DNA of 64,000 nt from Paraglaciecola hydrolytica (GTDB taxonomy: Bacteria > Pseudomonadota > Gammaproteobacteria > Enterobacterales > Alteromonadaceae), in assembly GCF_001565895.1 (NCBI RefSeq), contig NZ_LSNE01000003.1, positions 707,184-771,183 on the forward strand, in the 5' to 3' direction. Positions 1 through 9,103 of the stretch are shown here, one piece after another. The first letter of the stretch is position 1; each line of letters starts with the position of its first letter. A program made the translations under genes and the position numbers. The notes beneath the pieces are model-generated. The model saw only the letters and a program-made list of their open reading frames with translations. It made no database searches and was not told where the DNA came from.

Positions 1-1070
1 TCACCTTCACCGGCATAACTTTTAAACACCGTGCGATCGTTAACCCATTCGCGCGTGCTGCGTTCGATATTAGGGAACACTTCATTCACCTGATAAAAAC
101 CTAAGGTGATTGGTGCCGCTAGGGGTAACTTTTCGGCTTCGTAGCGTGCAAGTAGAGAGCCTATGCGCTCAGGCATATATTTTTCAATTAAGGCAAATAG
201 AGCGCCAGCTGTTTTGCTGTCTAGCTGACCATTCACCGACCAAGGCATAAAGTGCATTTGAAAGGCCGAGAGGGTATCCACAGTGGCACCATCATTAACA
301 GCGGTTTCGGTTATGCCATAACCATAGACGCGCAAGGCGGACTGCATAAGTCCAACGCTGACGGGCCTGTCATTAAACATTTGCCAGTATTTTTGCAAAG
401 TGTTGTTGTCGTACCAAGCGCCAATACCGGCTTGGTATAGTTGATACCAAGGAAAACGCGGGCCGGGGTCATTTTTGCGAGTAGGTGCAATATCTGAGTG
501 CCCTACTATGGCAGTTGGAGAGATATCCGGATTACGTTTTAGAATATCTTTGGATAACTTGATGAGTAATTCAATTTGTTTGGGATCATAGTCAGGAAAG
601 ATACATAACCTGCCTGCGTCATTTTCTCTTTTCTGAGTAGCGGTGCCAGCATTGTCTCGCATGCACTCAGGCACATTAACTATTTCAATACCAATGCTTT
701 GATCATTGAGATCTTCACGTCCTTGCCAGTGACTATTGCCTGCATGCCAGGCACGGCCTGATTCTGCTACTAGCTGAATCACTTTTAAATCGCCATCAGT
801 ATACGAAGGATCATGGCGCTCAGGGATTAAATAATGGGAGCTTAAACCTCCTTCCTCTACTAGTGCCTTCACTGATTTTTGATAATCAATGGCGGTGTAA
901 TGCATCACCAAAAATTTAATACGTTGGCTATAGTTTTTCGACTGCATATAGGAAATAGGCAGAGTGGCGCAGCTGATCAGCAGTACTGAAACACCACAGA
1001 TGAAAAGTAATCTAGAACTAAACATCATTTGTGCAGCTATCGCAGATAAAGGTTTAGTACACCATTGCAT
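1..1070 (-). CDS. amiD: AmiD-type N-acetylmuramoyl-L-alanine amidase lipoprotein (3' end outside window)
   Basis: Translated by eye from the minus strand. The N-terminus has a lipoprotein signal with lipobox LISC. An Amidase_2 domain follows, with FLVMHYTA and SSHYL near the start, then AWHAGNSHW, IGIEIVN and VGHSDIAPTRKNDPGPRF; the conserved His residues are zinc-ligand positions in the AmpD/AmiD family. A small peptidoglycan-binding-like segment (VDTLSAFQMHF) comes next. Family members cut the bond between MurNAc or anhydroMurNAc and L-Ala, here presumably at the outer membrane facing the periplasm. The start at 1070 has a GGAAA upstream; ATGs at 1028 and 1025 are in frame and also give a good signal peptide. 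E. coli AmiD has about 276 residues, while this reading frame is still open after 356, so there is an unidentified C-terminal extension cut by the window edge. Context fits peptidoglycan scavenging. Confidence 0.85.
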   Translation of the reverse strand, partial: MQWCTKPLSAIAAQMMFSSRLLFICGVSVLLISCATLPISYMQSKNYSQRIKFLVMHYTAIDYQKSVKALVEEGGLSSHYLIPERHDPSYTDGDLKVIQLVAESGRAWHAGNSHWQGREDLNDQSIGIEIVNVPECMRDNAGTATQKRENDAGRLCIFPDYDPKQIELLIKLSKDILKRNPDISPTAIVGHSDIAPTRKNDPGPRFPWYQLYQAGIGAWYDNNTLQKYWQMFNDRPVSVGLMQSALRVYGYGITETAVNDGATVDTLSAFQMHFMPWSVNGQLDSKTAGALFALIEKYMPERIGSLLARYEAEKLPLAAPITLGFYQVNEVFPNIERSTREWVNDRTVFKSYAGEG

Positions 1071-1538
1071 GAGAGTTTCCGGCTAAAGAATAAATAATTA
1101 TTAAAAACAATAAGCTAATGAATAATTATTCTACACATATTTTGCAGGTGATAGTAAGAAGTTTTGTTGATTAATTTCTAGCTAAAACTTACAAATTTTC
1201 CAGTATTCATCTAACTTAAAGCATGTCTAGAAGGAATTGCACTCGGCTTAGCTAGCTTTTTAAGCGAACGTATAATTTATTACTATTAATTGGAAATATT
1301 GGAAAATATTATTCTTGACGTGTCGGGTTATTGTTTGTTAAATGAAGTAGCTCCTTGGTATGTAGAGTGTCAGCAAAAGGTAGCGGTACGAAATAAGCAG
1401 GTAAACCGCTCAGAATATAATTAAAAAGAAATAACAGGTGGAACACATGTCAACTCAACACACAAATTTTATAAAAAGGCGCCTGCACCAGGCTCTCAGA
1501 AAAACATTCAGGTTTCATAGCTTACAAAGGGGAACATT
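1071..1538. other. Divergent intergenic region amiD / TonB receptor
   Basis: This AT-rich 468-bp region separates the divergent amiD and receptor genes. It contains a palindrome GAATAATTATTC at 1120-1131, a short direct repeat of TTGGAAATA-type sequence around 1290-1309, a good sigma70-like promoter at 1315-1343, and a long leader with a small ORF from 1447. No RNA gene was recognised. Confidence 0.6.
1315..1343 (+). promoter_or_regulatory. Predicted sigma70 promoter for the receptor leader
   Basis: A -35 TTGACG (1315-1320), a 17-bp spacer and a -10-like TTAAAT (1338-1343, 4 of 6 consensus bases) lie on the plus strand. A start near 1350 would give an untranslated leader of about 100 nt before the small ORF and about 190 nt before the receptor. 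Confidence 0.45.
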
Positions 1539-1542
1539 ATGA
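1447..1542 (+). CDS. Small 31-aa basic leader ORF, translationally coupled to the TonB receptor
   Basis: An ATG at 1447 is preceded by a strong Shine-Dalgarno AGGTGGA (1436-1442). The frame stays open for 31 codons and ends at TGA 1540-1542, which overlaps the receptor start ATG at 1539 in an ATGA arrangement. The peptide is rich in Arg, Lys and His, with no acidic residues, no obvious signal peptide and no membrane segment. A short GCCTG-CAC-CAGGC hairpin lies inside it at 1481-1493. The ribosome site and the ATGA overlap favour real translation and a role in coupling or controlling the receptor. No homologue is known to me, so the function is unknown. Confidence 0.5.
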   Translation: MSTQHTNFIKRRLHQALRKTFRFHSLQRGTL

Positions 1543-4520
1543 AAAATTCTTTACGATCTTCTTTACTGTTTGCATCGCTTCTGTCAGGAATGAATGCATA
1601 TGCTGCCCAGGTAGGTGAAATTGTAGGTAAAATTACTATGCCGGATGGCTCGCCACTTTCCGGTGTATCTATCGAGGTGAAGGGTGATGTACTGCCTAAA
1701 GCCCGCACGGTGACATCTAAATCCAACGGTAACTACCGACTACAATTATTGCCACCAGGTAATTATGAAGTCACTTTTACTTCGCCCAGTGGTGAAACGA
1801 GAAGCATCAGCATTGCAGTGCAACTTGATCAAAAGACACCGCTTAACATTCAACTCGGTTCTGCAGAGACTGAAAAAGTGGTTGTGTATGGTCAGGCTTT
1901 GACGACCTCTACAAATTCCGCTCTGGGTAATTCTCTGAGTGCCGATGCTCTGGCTGCCCTACCAACTGCCGTTGAATATAGCTCGCTGATTCGTTTAATG
2001 CCGGGTGTTCAGGTTACTTCAGACAGTGTGCGTGGACCAAGTGCCGGTGCTAGTGGTCAGGACAACGGATACAAATTTGATGGTGCAAACCTGTCTACTC
2101 CGTTATTCGGAATTTTGGCATCATCACCATCAACTCACGACGTTGCCCATGTTTCTGTTGAACGCGGTGGCGCCAGAGCCGTTGGTTTCAATCGAAATGC
2201 TGGTGTTACTCTGAATACTGAAAGTAAATCAGGTACCGATGAATTTAAAGGGGATGTATCCTATCGCCTGCAAAAAGGTTCATGGCAAGCGGATGACGAA
2301 GATGGTCTGAGTACGGAAGATGACATTGCCTACATTACTGTAGGTGCAGGTGGCCCACTTATCGAAGAACAGCTTTATTTCTATGGTTCGTACTATACGC
2401 GTGATGATTCAAAAGAAAGTGGCACAAACGCGCGCGGCTCGGTACCAAGTATTACTAACGAACGTGAAGAGTACTTCGGTAAGTTCACTTGGACGCCAAC
2501 TGAAGACATTCTGGTAAACGCAAGCTATCGCAATTCAGAAGTAAAGACCACTAACCAAGGCATCTTCGAAAATAATTCGGTGTCTACCGCATACGATGGC
2601 GTTAATGATTTTGAAGTGTTGATAATTGATGGATCGTGGATCATTAATGACAATACGACCTTAAACGTTTCATATGCCGATACCAAACAGTCTGCGGGCT
2701 CTTTCCCGATCAACAATTTAGGGTTTAACGGTCAGTCTGGTGACTCTTTGAACATAGCAGACTTGCCTTCACAGGGTTACTTTGTCGTGCCGTCTCTTGA
2801 AACCAGAACGGCAACTGATGCTAACGAACAAGCACTAATTGACGCCTACAATGCGGGTGCTGCGCCACTGATAGCAGCGCATGGTATCAACGGTGAAGCG
2901 CTGGGTGCTGTAGGTGCTTATTCGACAATCAACGACAACGCCTATTTAAGCAATAACTTTGAAATTTCGCTGGAACACGTGATTGAAACTGACAACACGA
3001 CCCATGAACTCTATTTTGGTTTTCAAGTAGAAGAAGGTTCAGAAGAACTTGATCGTGTTTCTAATGGTTGGGGCTCAATTTCCTATTGGGGAGGCATAGA
3101 CCAGGATGCCGGTGGTATTATCGCTCCGGGTACTGATACAGCTCCTGTCGGCACGGTTTATCGCGCAACCGTTCAAACTCGTGGCTTCAGTGAAGGCGGT
3201 CTGACCGGCTCATTGGTGTCAAAATCTAAGTCAAATACTTTTGCATTTAACGATACTATATACTGGGAGGACTGGATCTTTGATGCTGGCTTCTTAATCA
3301 GCCAGGACGAGATCTTTGGTCAAGGCTTACGCAAAGCCGACACTAGCTCTGGTTGGGAAGTAGCTCGTGGTGAGACTTATGTGATGAAAAAAGTTGGTTT
3401 CAGTGAAACATTCCAGCCTCGTTTAACGGCTACATGGGAATACAGTGATAGTGCCTCCGCGTTTGTAAGTTTTGCAAGATATAACCCTGCGGTAAGTTCC
3501 CTTGCTCGCGCGGCGTCTTGGGATCGTGCTACTGATGGCAGTACCACCTGGGTTTATTTTGATGAAAACGGCAACTATCTTGATTCTGAAACCAATATAT
3601 CTTCTACAGGTAAGCTGTTCGCAGATGGTCTTAAGCCAAGAACTTTGCAAGAGATTATGATTGGTCACCAAATGGCCTGGGACAATTCTTGGACAATTCG
3701 CAACCACCTTCGCTATCGTCGTACCTGGAATTACTGGGAAGATACCAACAACGACTCTCGAATCATTTATGATGCGGAGTACTACAAGGGTGCTTATGCC
3801 GGATTTGCAGAATTGTATCCGGATCTGGTTGCTGCAGCCAATGCAGGTGCGTTTGACTCACCAGATCCTAAAGACCTGTATATACCACTTAACAACTTGG
3901 TTGGCGAGCGTACTTATGTTATTGCTCAGTTGGATGGCGCCTTCACCAAGTATCTGGAAGCGAGTCTGGAAGTTGACTACAAGTCTGATAAGTTCTTTTC
4001 AACAACGTCATTGGTTTGGAGTCACTACTACGGCAACTTTGATCAGGATAACGCCACACGTTTCGACAATGACCAAGGTACATTCATTGGTTCTTCGAAC
4101 ATTGGAGACTCCTCTTACGGACAATTGTGGGGCAGCTTAACTTCAGGCGATCTGCGCGCAGATCGCACCTGGCAGTTTAAGAGCTTCGGTGCCTACGACC
4201 TTCCATGGAATGCATCGTTGGGTTATCTGGCTTACTGGCAATCTGGTCACAAATGGGAGCATCAATTTGCGAGTACCCAGTATCTGGAGACCCGTGGTAG
4301 CCGCGAAACGCCAAGTCATATGCAATTGGATTTGAACTATACCCAGAACTTTGACTTTTCAGAAGATTACGCTCTGAAACTGCGTTTGGACATATTCAAC
4401 GTATTTGATAAGCAAACTGGTTATAACCCTGAGCCACGCTATAACAGTTCGGCACTGGGCGAATACCGTAGCCATGAAAATCCGCGTCGTGTTCAGGCGA
4501 CCGTATCTTTAAGCTTCTAA
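1539..4520 (+). CDS. TonB-dependent receptor with N-terminal carboxypeptidase-regulatory-like domain
   Basis: A 993-aa outer-membrane receptor. It has a signal peptide of about 22 residues (ending AYA), a carboxypeptidase-regulatory-like beta-sandwich at about 27-105 (GKITMPDGSPLSGV, then SNGNYRLQLLPPGNYEV), a TonB-box-like EKVVVYG near 112, a plug domain (LPTAVEYSSLIRLMPGV) and a C-terminal beta barrel ending in aromatic FSLSF-type residues (VQATVSLSF). This layout is typical of large TonB-dependent oligosaccharide or peptide receptors in Alteromonadales, not of classic siderophore receptors. The start has AAAGGGG 6 nt upstream and overlaps the leader-ORF stop. Neighbours for MurNAc and GlcNAc release suggest that it imports peptidoglycan fragments; that substrate is an inference. 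A rho-independent terminator follows at 4543. Confidence 0.85.
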   Translation: MKNSLRSSLLFASLLSGMNAYAAQVGEIVGKITMPDGSPLSGVSIEVKGDVLPKARTVTSKSNGNYRLQLLPPGNYEVTFTSPSGETRSISIAVQLDQKTPLNIQLGSAETEKVVVYGQALTTSTNSALGNSLSADALAALPTAVEYSSLIRLMPGVQVTSDSVRGPSAGASGQDNGYKFDGANLSTPLFGILASSPSTHDVAHVSVERGGARAVGFNRNAGVTLNTESKSGTDEFKGDVSYRLQKGSWQADDEDGLSTEDDIAYITVGAGGPLIEEQLYFYGSYYTRDDSKESGTNARGSVPSITNEREEYFGKFTWTPTEDILVNASYRNSEVKTTNQGIFENNSVSTAYDGVNDFEVLIIDGSWIINDNTTLNVSYADTKQSAGSFPINNLGFNGQSGDSLNIADLPSQGYFVVPSLETRTATDANEQALIDAYNAGAAPLIAAHGINGEALGAVGAYSTINDNAYLSNNFEISLEHVIETDNTTHELYFGFQVEEGSEELDRVSNGWGSISYWGGIDQDAGGIIAPGTDTAPVGTVYRATVQTRGFSEGGLTGSLVSKSKSNTFAFNDTIYWEDWIFDAGFLISQDEIFGQGLRKADTSSGWEVARGETYVMKKVGFSETFQPRLTATWEYSDSASAFVSFARYNPAVSSLARAASWDRATDGSTTWVYFDENGNYLDSETNISSTGKLFADGLKPRTLQEIMIGHQMAWDNSWTIRNHLRYRRTWNYWEDTNNDSRIIYDAEYYKGAYAGFAELYPDLVAAANAGAFDSPDPKDLYIPLNNLVGERTYVIAQLDGAFTKYLEASLEVDYKSDKFFSTTSLVWSHYYGNFDQDNATRFDNDQGTFIGSSNIGDSSYGQLWGSLTSGDLRADRTWQFKSFGAYDLPWNASLGYLAYWQSGHKWEHQFASTQYLETRGSRETPSHMQLDLNYTQNFDFSEDYALKLRLDIFNVFDKQTGYNPEPRYNSSALGEYRSHENPRRVQATVSLSF

Positions 4521-4542
4521 AGGATTAGTGTTTGTAAATATG

Positions 4543-4576
4543 GCCCCGTAATGTGAGTACGTTGCGGGGCTTTTTT
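4543..4576 (+). terminator. Rho-independent terminator after the TonB receptor
   Basis: GCCCCG (4543-4548) pairs with CGGGGC (4565-4570) and is followed directly by six T. It lies 22 bp after the receptor stop and separates the receptor from the nagZ transcript. Confidence 0.8.
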
Positions 4577-4869
4577 ATACTTTATAAGTGCTTAACTAAC
4601 AGGTGACTCGTGCAGTCTTAGGCTACCTTGATCAGCGTTTATTTCTACGTTGACCCCAATAGGTAAAATATTGTTGATAACTTCTCAGTAGGCGCAACTT
4701 TCAATGATCTGGATTGCGAGTCCTGATGGCGCATTCTCCAAATATAAAGCTCAGAGTTACCCCTTGCGCCAAAGAGGACTTAATAAATATCCGCCGCTAC
4801 ACACAGTAAACCTGTAAAGTGGAGATTTATTAAGGTGGATGAAAAATAAATTAGTAAAGATTTGAAACG
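4577..4869. promoter_or_regulatory. nagZ upstream region with a long imperfect inverted repeat
   Basis: Within this gap an inverted repeat spans 4779-4834. CTTAATAAATATCC (4779-4792) pairs with GGAGATTTATTAAG (4821-4834), 13 of 14 positions, around a 28-bp interval. It ends 35 bp before the nagZ start. It may be an operator for the nearby RpiR regulator or a stem-loop leader. Nothing else was recognised here. Confidence 0.4.
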
Positions 4870-6756
4870 ATGATTTTGGGGAAGATAGTGTTTTTAATAA
4901 ATAAAGTGTTTCTGATATTGGCATTATTAACAACCGTCTCATGTGCGATGAAACCTACAGCAGATCCGCATCTAAACCGCTTAATTGCTCAAAAACTGAT
5001 GCTGGATATTCGTTATTATTGTGCTGATGCCAAAGCAGATGAAAACTGCACTACGCCAGTGACAGCTTTGCCACCAGCCTTAAGTCAGATGCTCACTGAT
5101 ACAGGTATTGGTGGTGTGGTGTTGTTTGCCAACAATCTTGAAAATACTCAGCAGATGTTGCAACTCAATTATGCCCTGCAACAAGCCGCACAGCGTGGTG
5201 GCCACTCCCCTCTATTTATCGCTATCGATCAAGAAGGTGGTCGAGTAGTTCGAATTCCGCAAAATTTAGCGACTTCATTTGCCGGTAATATGGCGATTGG
5301 TGCAACTTATAAACAGTATGGTACCAAGTATGCGCAACAAAGCGGCGAAATCTTTGCCAAAGAGCTACTTGCTTTAGGTTTCAACGTGAATTTTGCTCCT
5401 ACTGTTGATGTAAACGTTAACCCTTTAAACCCGGTGATTAATGTTCGCTCATACGGTGAAGATGCCAATATGGTGGCGCAGTTGGGTACGGTGCAAATGG
5501 CTGCCATGCAAAGCCAAGGTATGATGGCTACGCTTAAACATTTCCCTGGTCACGGTGATACCAGTGTCGATAGCCACACCGGTTTACCTCGGGTTGATCA
5601 TGCTTTGAGTCAAATCGAAAATACCGACTTATTACCTTTTCAATATGCCATTGATAATGATGCGCCAGCGATGATCATGACGGCGCATATTCAGTATCCA
5701 CAACTGGATAACAGTGAATTTATCGCTAAAGACGGTAGCAAGGTTATTTTGCCTGCGACTATGTCACGAGCGATTCTGACTGACTTGCTACGTAATAAAA
5801 TGGGTTTTAAAGGAGTGATAGCTACCGATGCTTTGAATATGGCAGGTATAGCGCATTATTTTGATGAAACCGAAGCGGTAATCCAAACCTTTGCGGCTGG
5901 CTCAGATATCGCGCTGATGCCTATAGCCATTCGCAGTCCAGCGAATATTGCCAAAGTAACAGCACTGATCAATGACGTAGCCAAGGCTGTGCGCTCTGGT
6001 CGTTTAAGCAGGCAAGAATTCGAAAGGTCTGCTCAACGTATTAACCATCTTAAGCACCAATATAATATTGCGCAGTTTTATATGCAGCCCTTGGAACAAG
6101 CAGTGGTAAAAGCCTCAGATATCTTAGCTGCTCCACAACATCGTATGGTCGAGCAGGAACTAGCAGACCATGCCATTGTTGAGATTAAAAATCAGGGCGC
6201 TTATCCATTAGCGAATAAAGTTAAAAATATCCTATTAAGCATGCCCGACACCACTAAATGTATGGCTTTTACCCTCGCCTTAAAAAATCGTTTAAGTGGT
6301 GCCAATGTCAATTGTCTCAGTTTGGCACACGCAGATAAGTCAGCCAATATGACCGCACTTAAACAGGCCGATGTGGTGATCGCCGCAGACATCTCTCCCG
6401 ACCAAAGTTTGGCCGAGTTAGGTGGTATGGATGATATTGTTAATTGGCGCCAACGTGCGCCCAAAGAGCAACAGATCACTCAGCAGTTAGCGCTACTGCA
6501 AGCCGCAAAAGCCCAGCAAAAAACCACTATTTTTGTTAGCTTACGCACTCCCTATAACACGCCGCAGTTTGCTCAATATGCCGATGCTGTATTGGCCACT
6601 TTTTCCTACAACTTAAATAAAACCGAACACATGGATGATCACGGACGTATGGTTATCCAATATGAGGGAGCTATTTATAACGCGCTGGCAGATATATTGA
6701 CTGGGCGTAAAACTGCCAGTGGTTCTTTGCCAGTATCGGTTGATTGGAAAAACTAA
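4870..6756 (+). CDS. nagZ: Exported two-domain beta-N-acetylhexosaminidase, GH3 (NagZ/YbbD type), lipoprotein
   Basis: A 628-aa GH3 protein. It begins with a lipoprotein signal peptide (lipobox TVSC, Cys near residue 25). The GH3 N-terminal barrel carries IDQEGGRV, NVNFAPTVDV, KHFPGHGDTSVDSH (about 222-236, holding the His of the NagZ-type Asp-His dyad) and IATDALNMAG (catalytic Asp near 320). A GH3 C-terminal-like domain covers about 430-628. One-domain cytoplasmic NagZ of enterics is about 340 aa; this length and the lipid anchor match Bacillus subtilis NagZ (YbbD). Predicted reaction: release of terminal beta-GlcNAc from peptidoglycan fragments or chitooligosaccharides in the periplasm or at the membrane. 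The ATG at 4870 is accepted because it gives the signal peptide, though its ribosome site is weak. The nagX gene starts one base after the stop. Confidence 0.9.
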   Translation: MILGKIVFLINKVFLILALLTTVSCAMKPTADPHLNRLIAQKLMLDIRYYCADAKADENCTTPVTALPPALSQMLTDTGIGGVVLFANNLENTQQMLQLNYALQQAAQRGGHSPLFIAIDQEGGRVVRIPQNLATSFAGNMAIGATYKQYGTKYAQQSGEIFAKELLALGFNVNFAPTVDVNVNPLNPVINVRSYGEDANMVAQLGTVQMAAMQSQGMMATLKHFPGHGDTSVDSHTGLPRVDHALSQIENTDLLPFQYAIDNDAPAMIMTAHIQYPQLDNSEFIAKDGSKVILPATMSRAILTDLLRNKMGFKGVIATDALNMAGIAHYFDETEAVIQTFAAGSDIALMPIAIRSPANIAKVTALINDVAKAVRSGRLSRQEFERSAQRINHLKHQYNIAQFYMQPLEQAVVKASDILAAPQHRMVEQELADHAIVEIKNQGAYPLANKVKNILLSMPDTTKCMAFTLALKNRLSGANVNCLSLAHADKSANMTALKQADVVIAADISPDQSLAELGGMDDIVNWRQRAPKEQQITQQLALLQAAKAQQKTTIFVSLRTPYNTPQFAQYADAVLATFSYNLNKTEHMDDHGRMVIQYEGAIYNALADILTGRKTASGSLPVSVDWKN

Positions 6757-6757
6757 A

Positions 6758-7960
6758 ATGTTTAGGTTGTTAAGATCACATTGCCAGTCGATTTTAGCCA
6801 ACCAGCCAATTAATCGTCTGCTGGCACTGGATGTGTTTCGCGGTATCACTATTACCGCGATGATCTTAGTTAATAACCCTGGCAGTTGGCAGTATATTTA
6901 TGCCCCGATGAAGCATGCAGACTGGCATGGCTGGACTTTAACCGACTTAATATTTCCGTTTTTTATTTTTATTGTTGGTATCGCTATTACCTTATCAGGC
7001 ACCAAACAGCTTGAACAAGGCAAGAGCCGTGGCTCGATACTAAAACATGCGGCACTGCGAATGGTAAAGCTGATCTTGCTCGGCTGGTTTCTAGCCTTGT
7101 TTTATTACAACTTTACTGCAGACAGTTACAACTGGATAGAACAGCGTTTATTGACCATGCGTTTTATGGGGGTGCTACAGCGTTTGGCTTTGGTGTATTT
7201 TGCCTGTGTGCTGTTGTGGTTATATTTATCTAATCGTTTATTGCAAATGTCCTTTGTTGTTTTGTTAGTAGGCTATTGGATGACATTGTGGTTTATCCCT
7301 TACCACGATGTTTTGGGTAAACCCTATTTGGGGCTAATGGAGTTTGGCAACAATCTGAGTGCTTGGCTTGATAGCCAATTGTTTAATCCTCAACATTTGT
7401 ATTATAAAACCGCCCAGCCCTTTGCCTTTGATCCTGAAGGGGTGCTGAGTACCCTACCCGCCATTGCGACAGGATTGTCGGGTATTTTTGTAGGTCAATG
7501 GTTAAGCAAGCCAAATTTTAACAACCTTGCTAAAGCCAAATGGCTACTACTCGTTGGTATTATAGCAGTAGGACTCGGCGAATTATGGGGTCTATATTTT
7601 CCTATCAATAAAGCCTTGTGGACCTCAAGTTACGTGTTACTTTCGTCGGGTTATGCCTGCGTCATGTTGGCTGCCTTGATTTACCTACTGGATTGCAAAA
7701 ATATTAAAAATTGGAGCGCACCTTTTGTGGTGTTTGGTGCCAATAGCATCGCCTTTTTTATGTTTGCCGGTGTAGTAGCGCGCTTGCTGATTATGATCCC
7801 TGTGGCTGATAGCAGTTTAAAAGGCTGGTTGTATACGCAAGTTTTTCAACCTGCCTTTGGAGAGTTTAATGGTTCTCTGGCTTTTGCCATCGGATTTTTA
7901 ATCATGTCTTATGGGGTGATGTACGTTATGTATCGCCGTGGGCTTTTTTGGAAAGTGTAG
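6758..7960 (+). CDS. nagX: NagX family inner-membrane protein (DUF5009 / heparan-alpha-glucosaminide acetyltransferase-like)
   Basis: A 400-aa polytopic membrane protein with about 10 membrane spans. The signature LLALDVFRG is followed by ILVNNPGSW and LTDLIFPFFIFIVG, characteristic of the NagX/COG4299 family related to lysosomal HGSNAT. In Shewanella chitin/GlcNAc regulons NagX is a predicted amino-sugar uptake or acetylation component; its biochemistry is not settled. The ATG at 6758 comes one base after the nagZ stop, indicating co-transcription. A start at 6719 overlapping nagZ is possible but would add residues before the conserved part. Paired with NagZ it probably handles GlcNAc, MurNAc or a disaccharide at the inner membrane; a direct transport role is inferred. 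Confidence 0.85.
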   Translation: MFRLLRSHCQSILANQPINRLLALDVFRGITITAMILVNNPGSWQYIYAPMKHADWHGWTLTDLIFPFFIFIVGIAITLSGTKQLEQGKSRGSILKHAALRMVKLILLGWFLALFYYNFTADSYNWIEQRLLTMRFMGVLQRLALVYFACVLLWLYLSNRLLQMSFVVLLVGYWMTLWFIPYHDVLGKPYLGLMEFGNNLSAWLDSQLFNPQHLYYKTAQPFAFDPEGVLSTLPAIATGLSGIFVGQWLSKPNFNNLAKAKWLLLVGIIAVGLGELWGLYFPINKALWTSSYVLLSSGYACVMLAALIYLLDCKNIKNWSAPFVVFGANSIAFFMFAGVVARLLIMIPVADSSLKGWLYTQVFQPAFGEFNGSLAFAIGFLIMSYGVMYVMYRRGLFWKV

Positions 7961-8155
7961 GAGACCATCACATCAAGTTACTTGAATAATAATTTTTCAA
8001 TAAATAGGTGAATAAAATATTACGGCTATAATTTGACATTAACATCAAAAAAAAACACGCAAAACCAAGATAACTAGCTGATTTCTATTTATTAACAACG
8101 GAGGCTTAGGTTACACTTATTCCAAGTTTAAAAATAAAATATTTTATGAGTGTCG

Positions 8156-9004
8156 ATGTCTACTTTTACCAAAATTAAGGCCTTAAAAGGTTCTTTATCC
8201 AGTAGTGAACTTAAGTTAGCTAAATTTGCCCTTGATTCATCCAATGTAATCCGTGAGCTGTCTTCCCAAGAATTAGCCAATGTGGTGGGTGTTAGTCAGT
8301 CCAGCGTAGTTAAGTTCGCGCAAAAGTTGGGTTATAAGGGGTATCCCGCTTTTAAATTGGGGATTATTGATGCCCTCAATCATGCGACCACTAATAACAA
8401 CCTGCATGGTAAAATTACCATTAACGACAGTTTCAGTCAGATGTCGGATAAATTATTAAGCAGCAAAATTTCGGTATTAAGCGAAACGCAAAAACTTAAT
8501 GACGAAAAGGCCTTTTTGGCGGCCGTCGAATTACTGAAATCAGCGAAACGCATACTGATTTGTGGTTTGGGTGGCTCTGCGTTAGTGGGCAAAGACTTCT
8601 CTTATAAACTACAGAAGTTAGGTATGTTAGCCATAGAAGAGCCAGATACCCATGCCCAATTGGCCTTTGCTGCGACGTTAACAAGCAATGATTTGGTTTT
8701 TGCCATCAGCGAATCTGGCACCACTAAAGAGATAGTTAATGTAGTCACTCAAGCTAAACGTAATAACTGCAAAATAATCTCCATTACCCGTTACGGCAGT
8801 AATCCTATCTCTGATATGGCAGACGTTAAGTTGTACTCCATCGCTGATGAAGAATCCGCTCGTTTATCTTCTATTTTGGCCAGAACCGCACAAGAATTTA
8901 TCATCGATATCTTGTTTATCGCCATTACCCAGTCGTCGCGCCAAGGCAGGCAAATATTGGAAAAAACCAATACAGTCGTGGGTGAGTTTAGGCGTTTGTC
9001 TTAG
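8156..9004 (+). CDS. RpiR/MurR-family transcriptional regulator (HTH + SIS)
   Basis: About 282 aa. The N-terminal HTH_6 domain (residues 1-75) contains SSQELANVVGVSQSSVVKFAQKLGYKGYPAF, quoted here only as a landmark by its ends SSQEL and YKGYP. A SIS sugar-phosphate-binding domain follows (about 120-260) with ILICGLGGSALVGKDF and FAISESGTTKEIV. Proteins of this family sense phosphosugars; E. coli MurR responds to MurNAc-6-P. The ATG at 8156 is chosen; a GTG two codons upstream (8150) is equally possible and neither has a strong ribosome site. The gene converges with namZ-murQ-symporter and follows nagZ-nagX, so it is the likely local regulator of MurNAc/GlcNAc release genes. The effector is inferred. 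Confidence 0.85.
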   Translation: MSTFTKIKALKGSLSSSELKLAKFALDSSNVIRELSSQELANVVGVSQSSVVKFAQKLGYKGYPAFKLGIIDALNHATTNNNLHGKITINDSFSQMSDKLLSSKISVLSETQKLNDEKAFLAAVELLKSAKRILICGLGGSALVGKDFSYKLQKLGMLAIEEPDTHAQLAFAATLTSNDLVFAISESGTTKEIVNVVTQAKRNNCKIISITRYGSNPISDMADVKLYSIADEESARLSSILARTAQEFIIDILFIAITQSSRQGRQILEKTNTVVGEFRRLS

Positions 9005-9103
9005 TGCGCTATCACGGTGCTTACTTTTAAAAGCATCGCTTCGCGACCGCAAATCGTTAGCTCACGACTCGAAGCTCGTTGCTCAATGCTGCTGTTAGAT
9101 TTC

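Noticed and set aside
3661-4140. A 159-codon plus-strand frame inside the TonB receptor gene
   Set aside because: It is an out-of-phase reading of the receptor barrel with no ribosome site or family motif.
6719-6757. Longer NagX start overlapping nagZ
   Set aside because: It adds 13 residues not expected for the family; the ATG one base after the nagZ stop fits better.
9005-9103. Possible terminator between the converging RpiR and namZ genes
   Set aside because: GC-richer sequence with scattered short repeats, but no convincing stem with a T-run on either strand.
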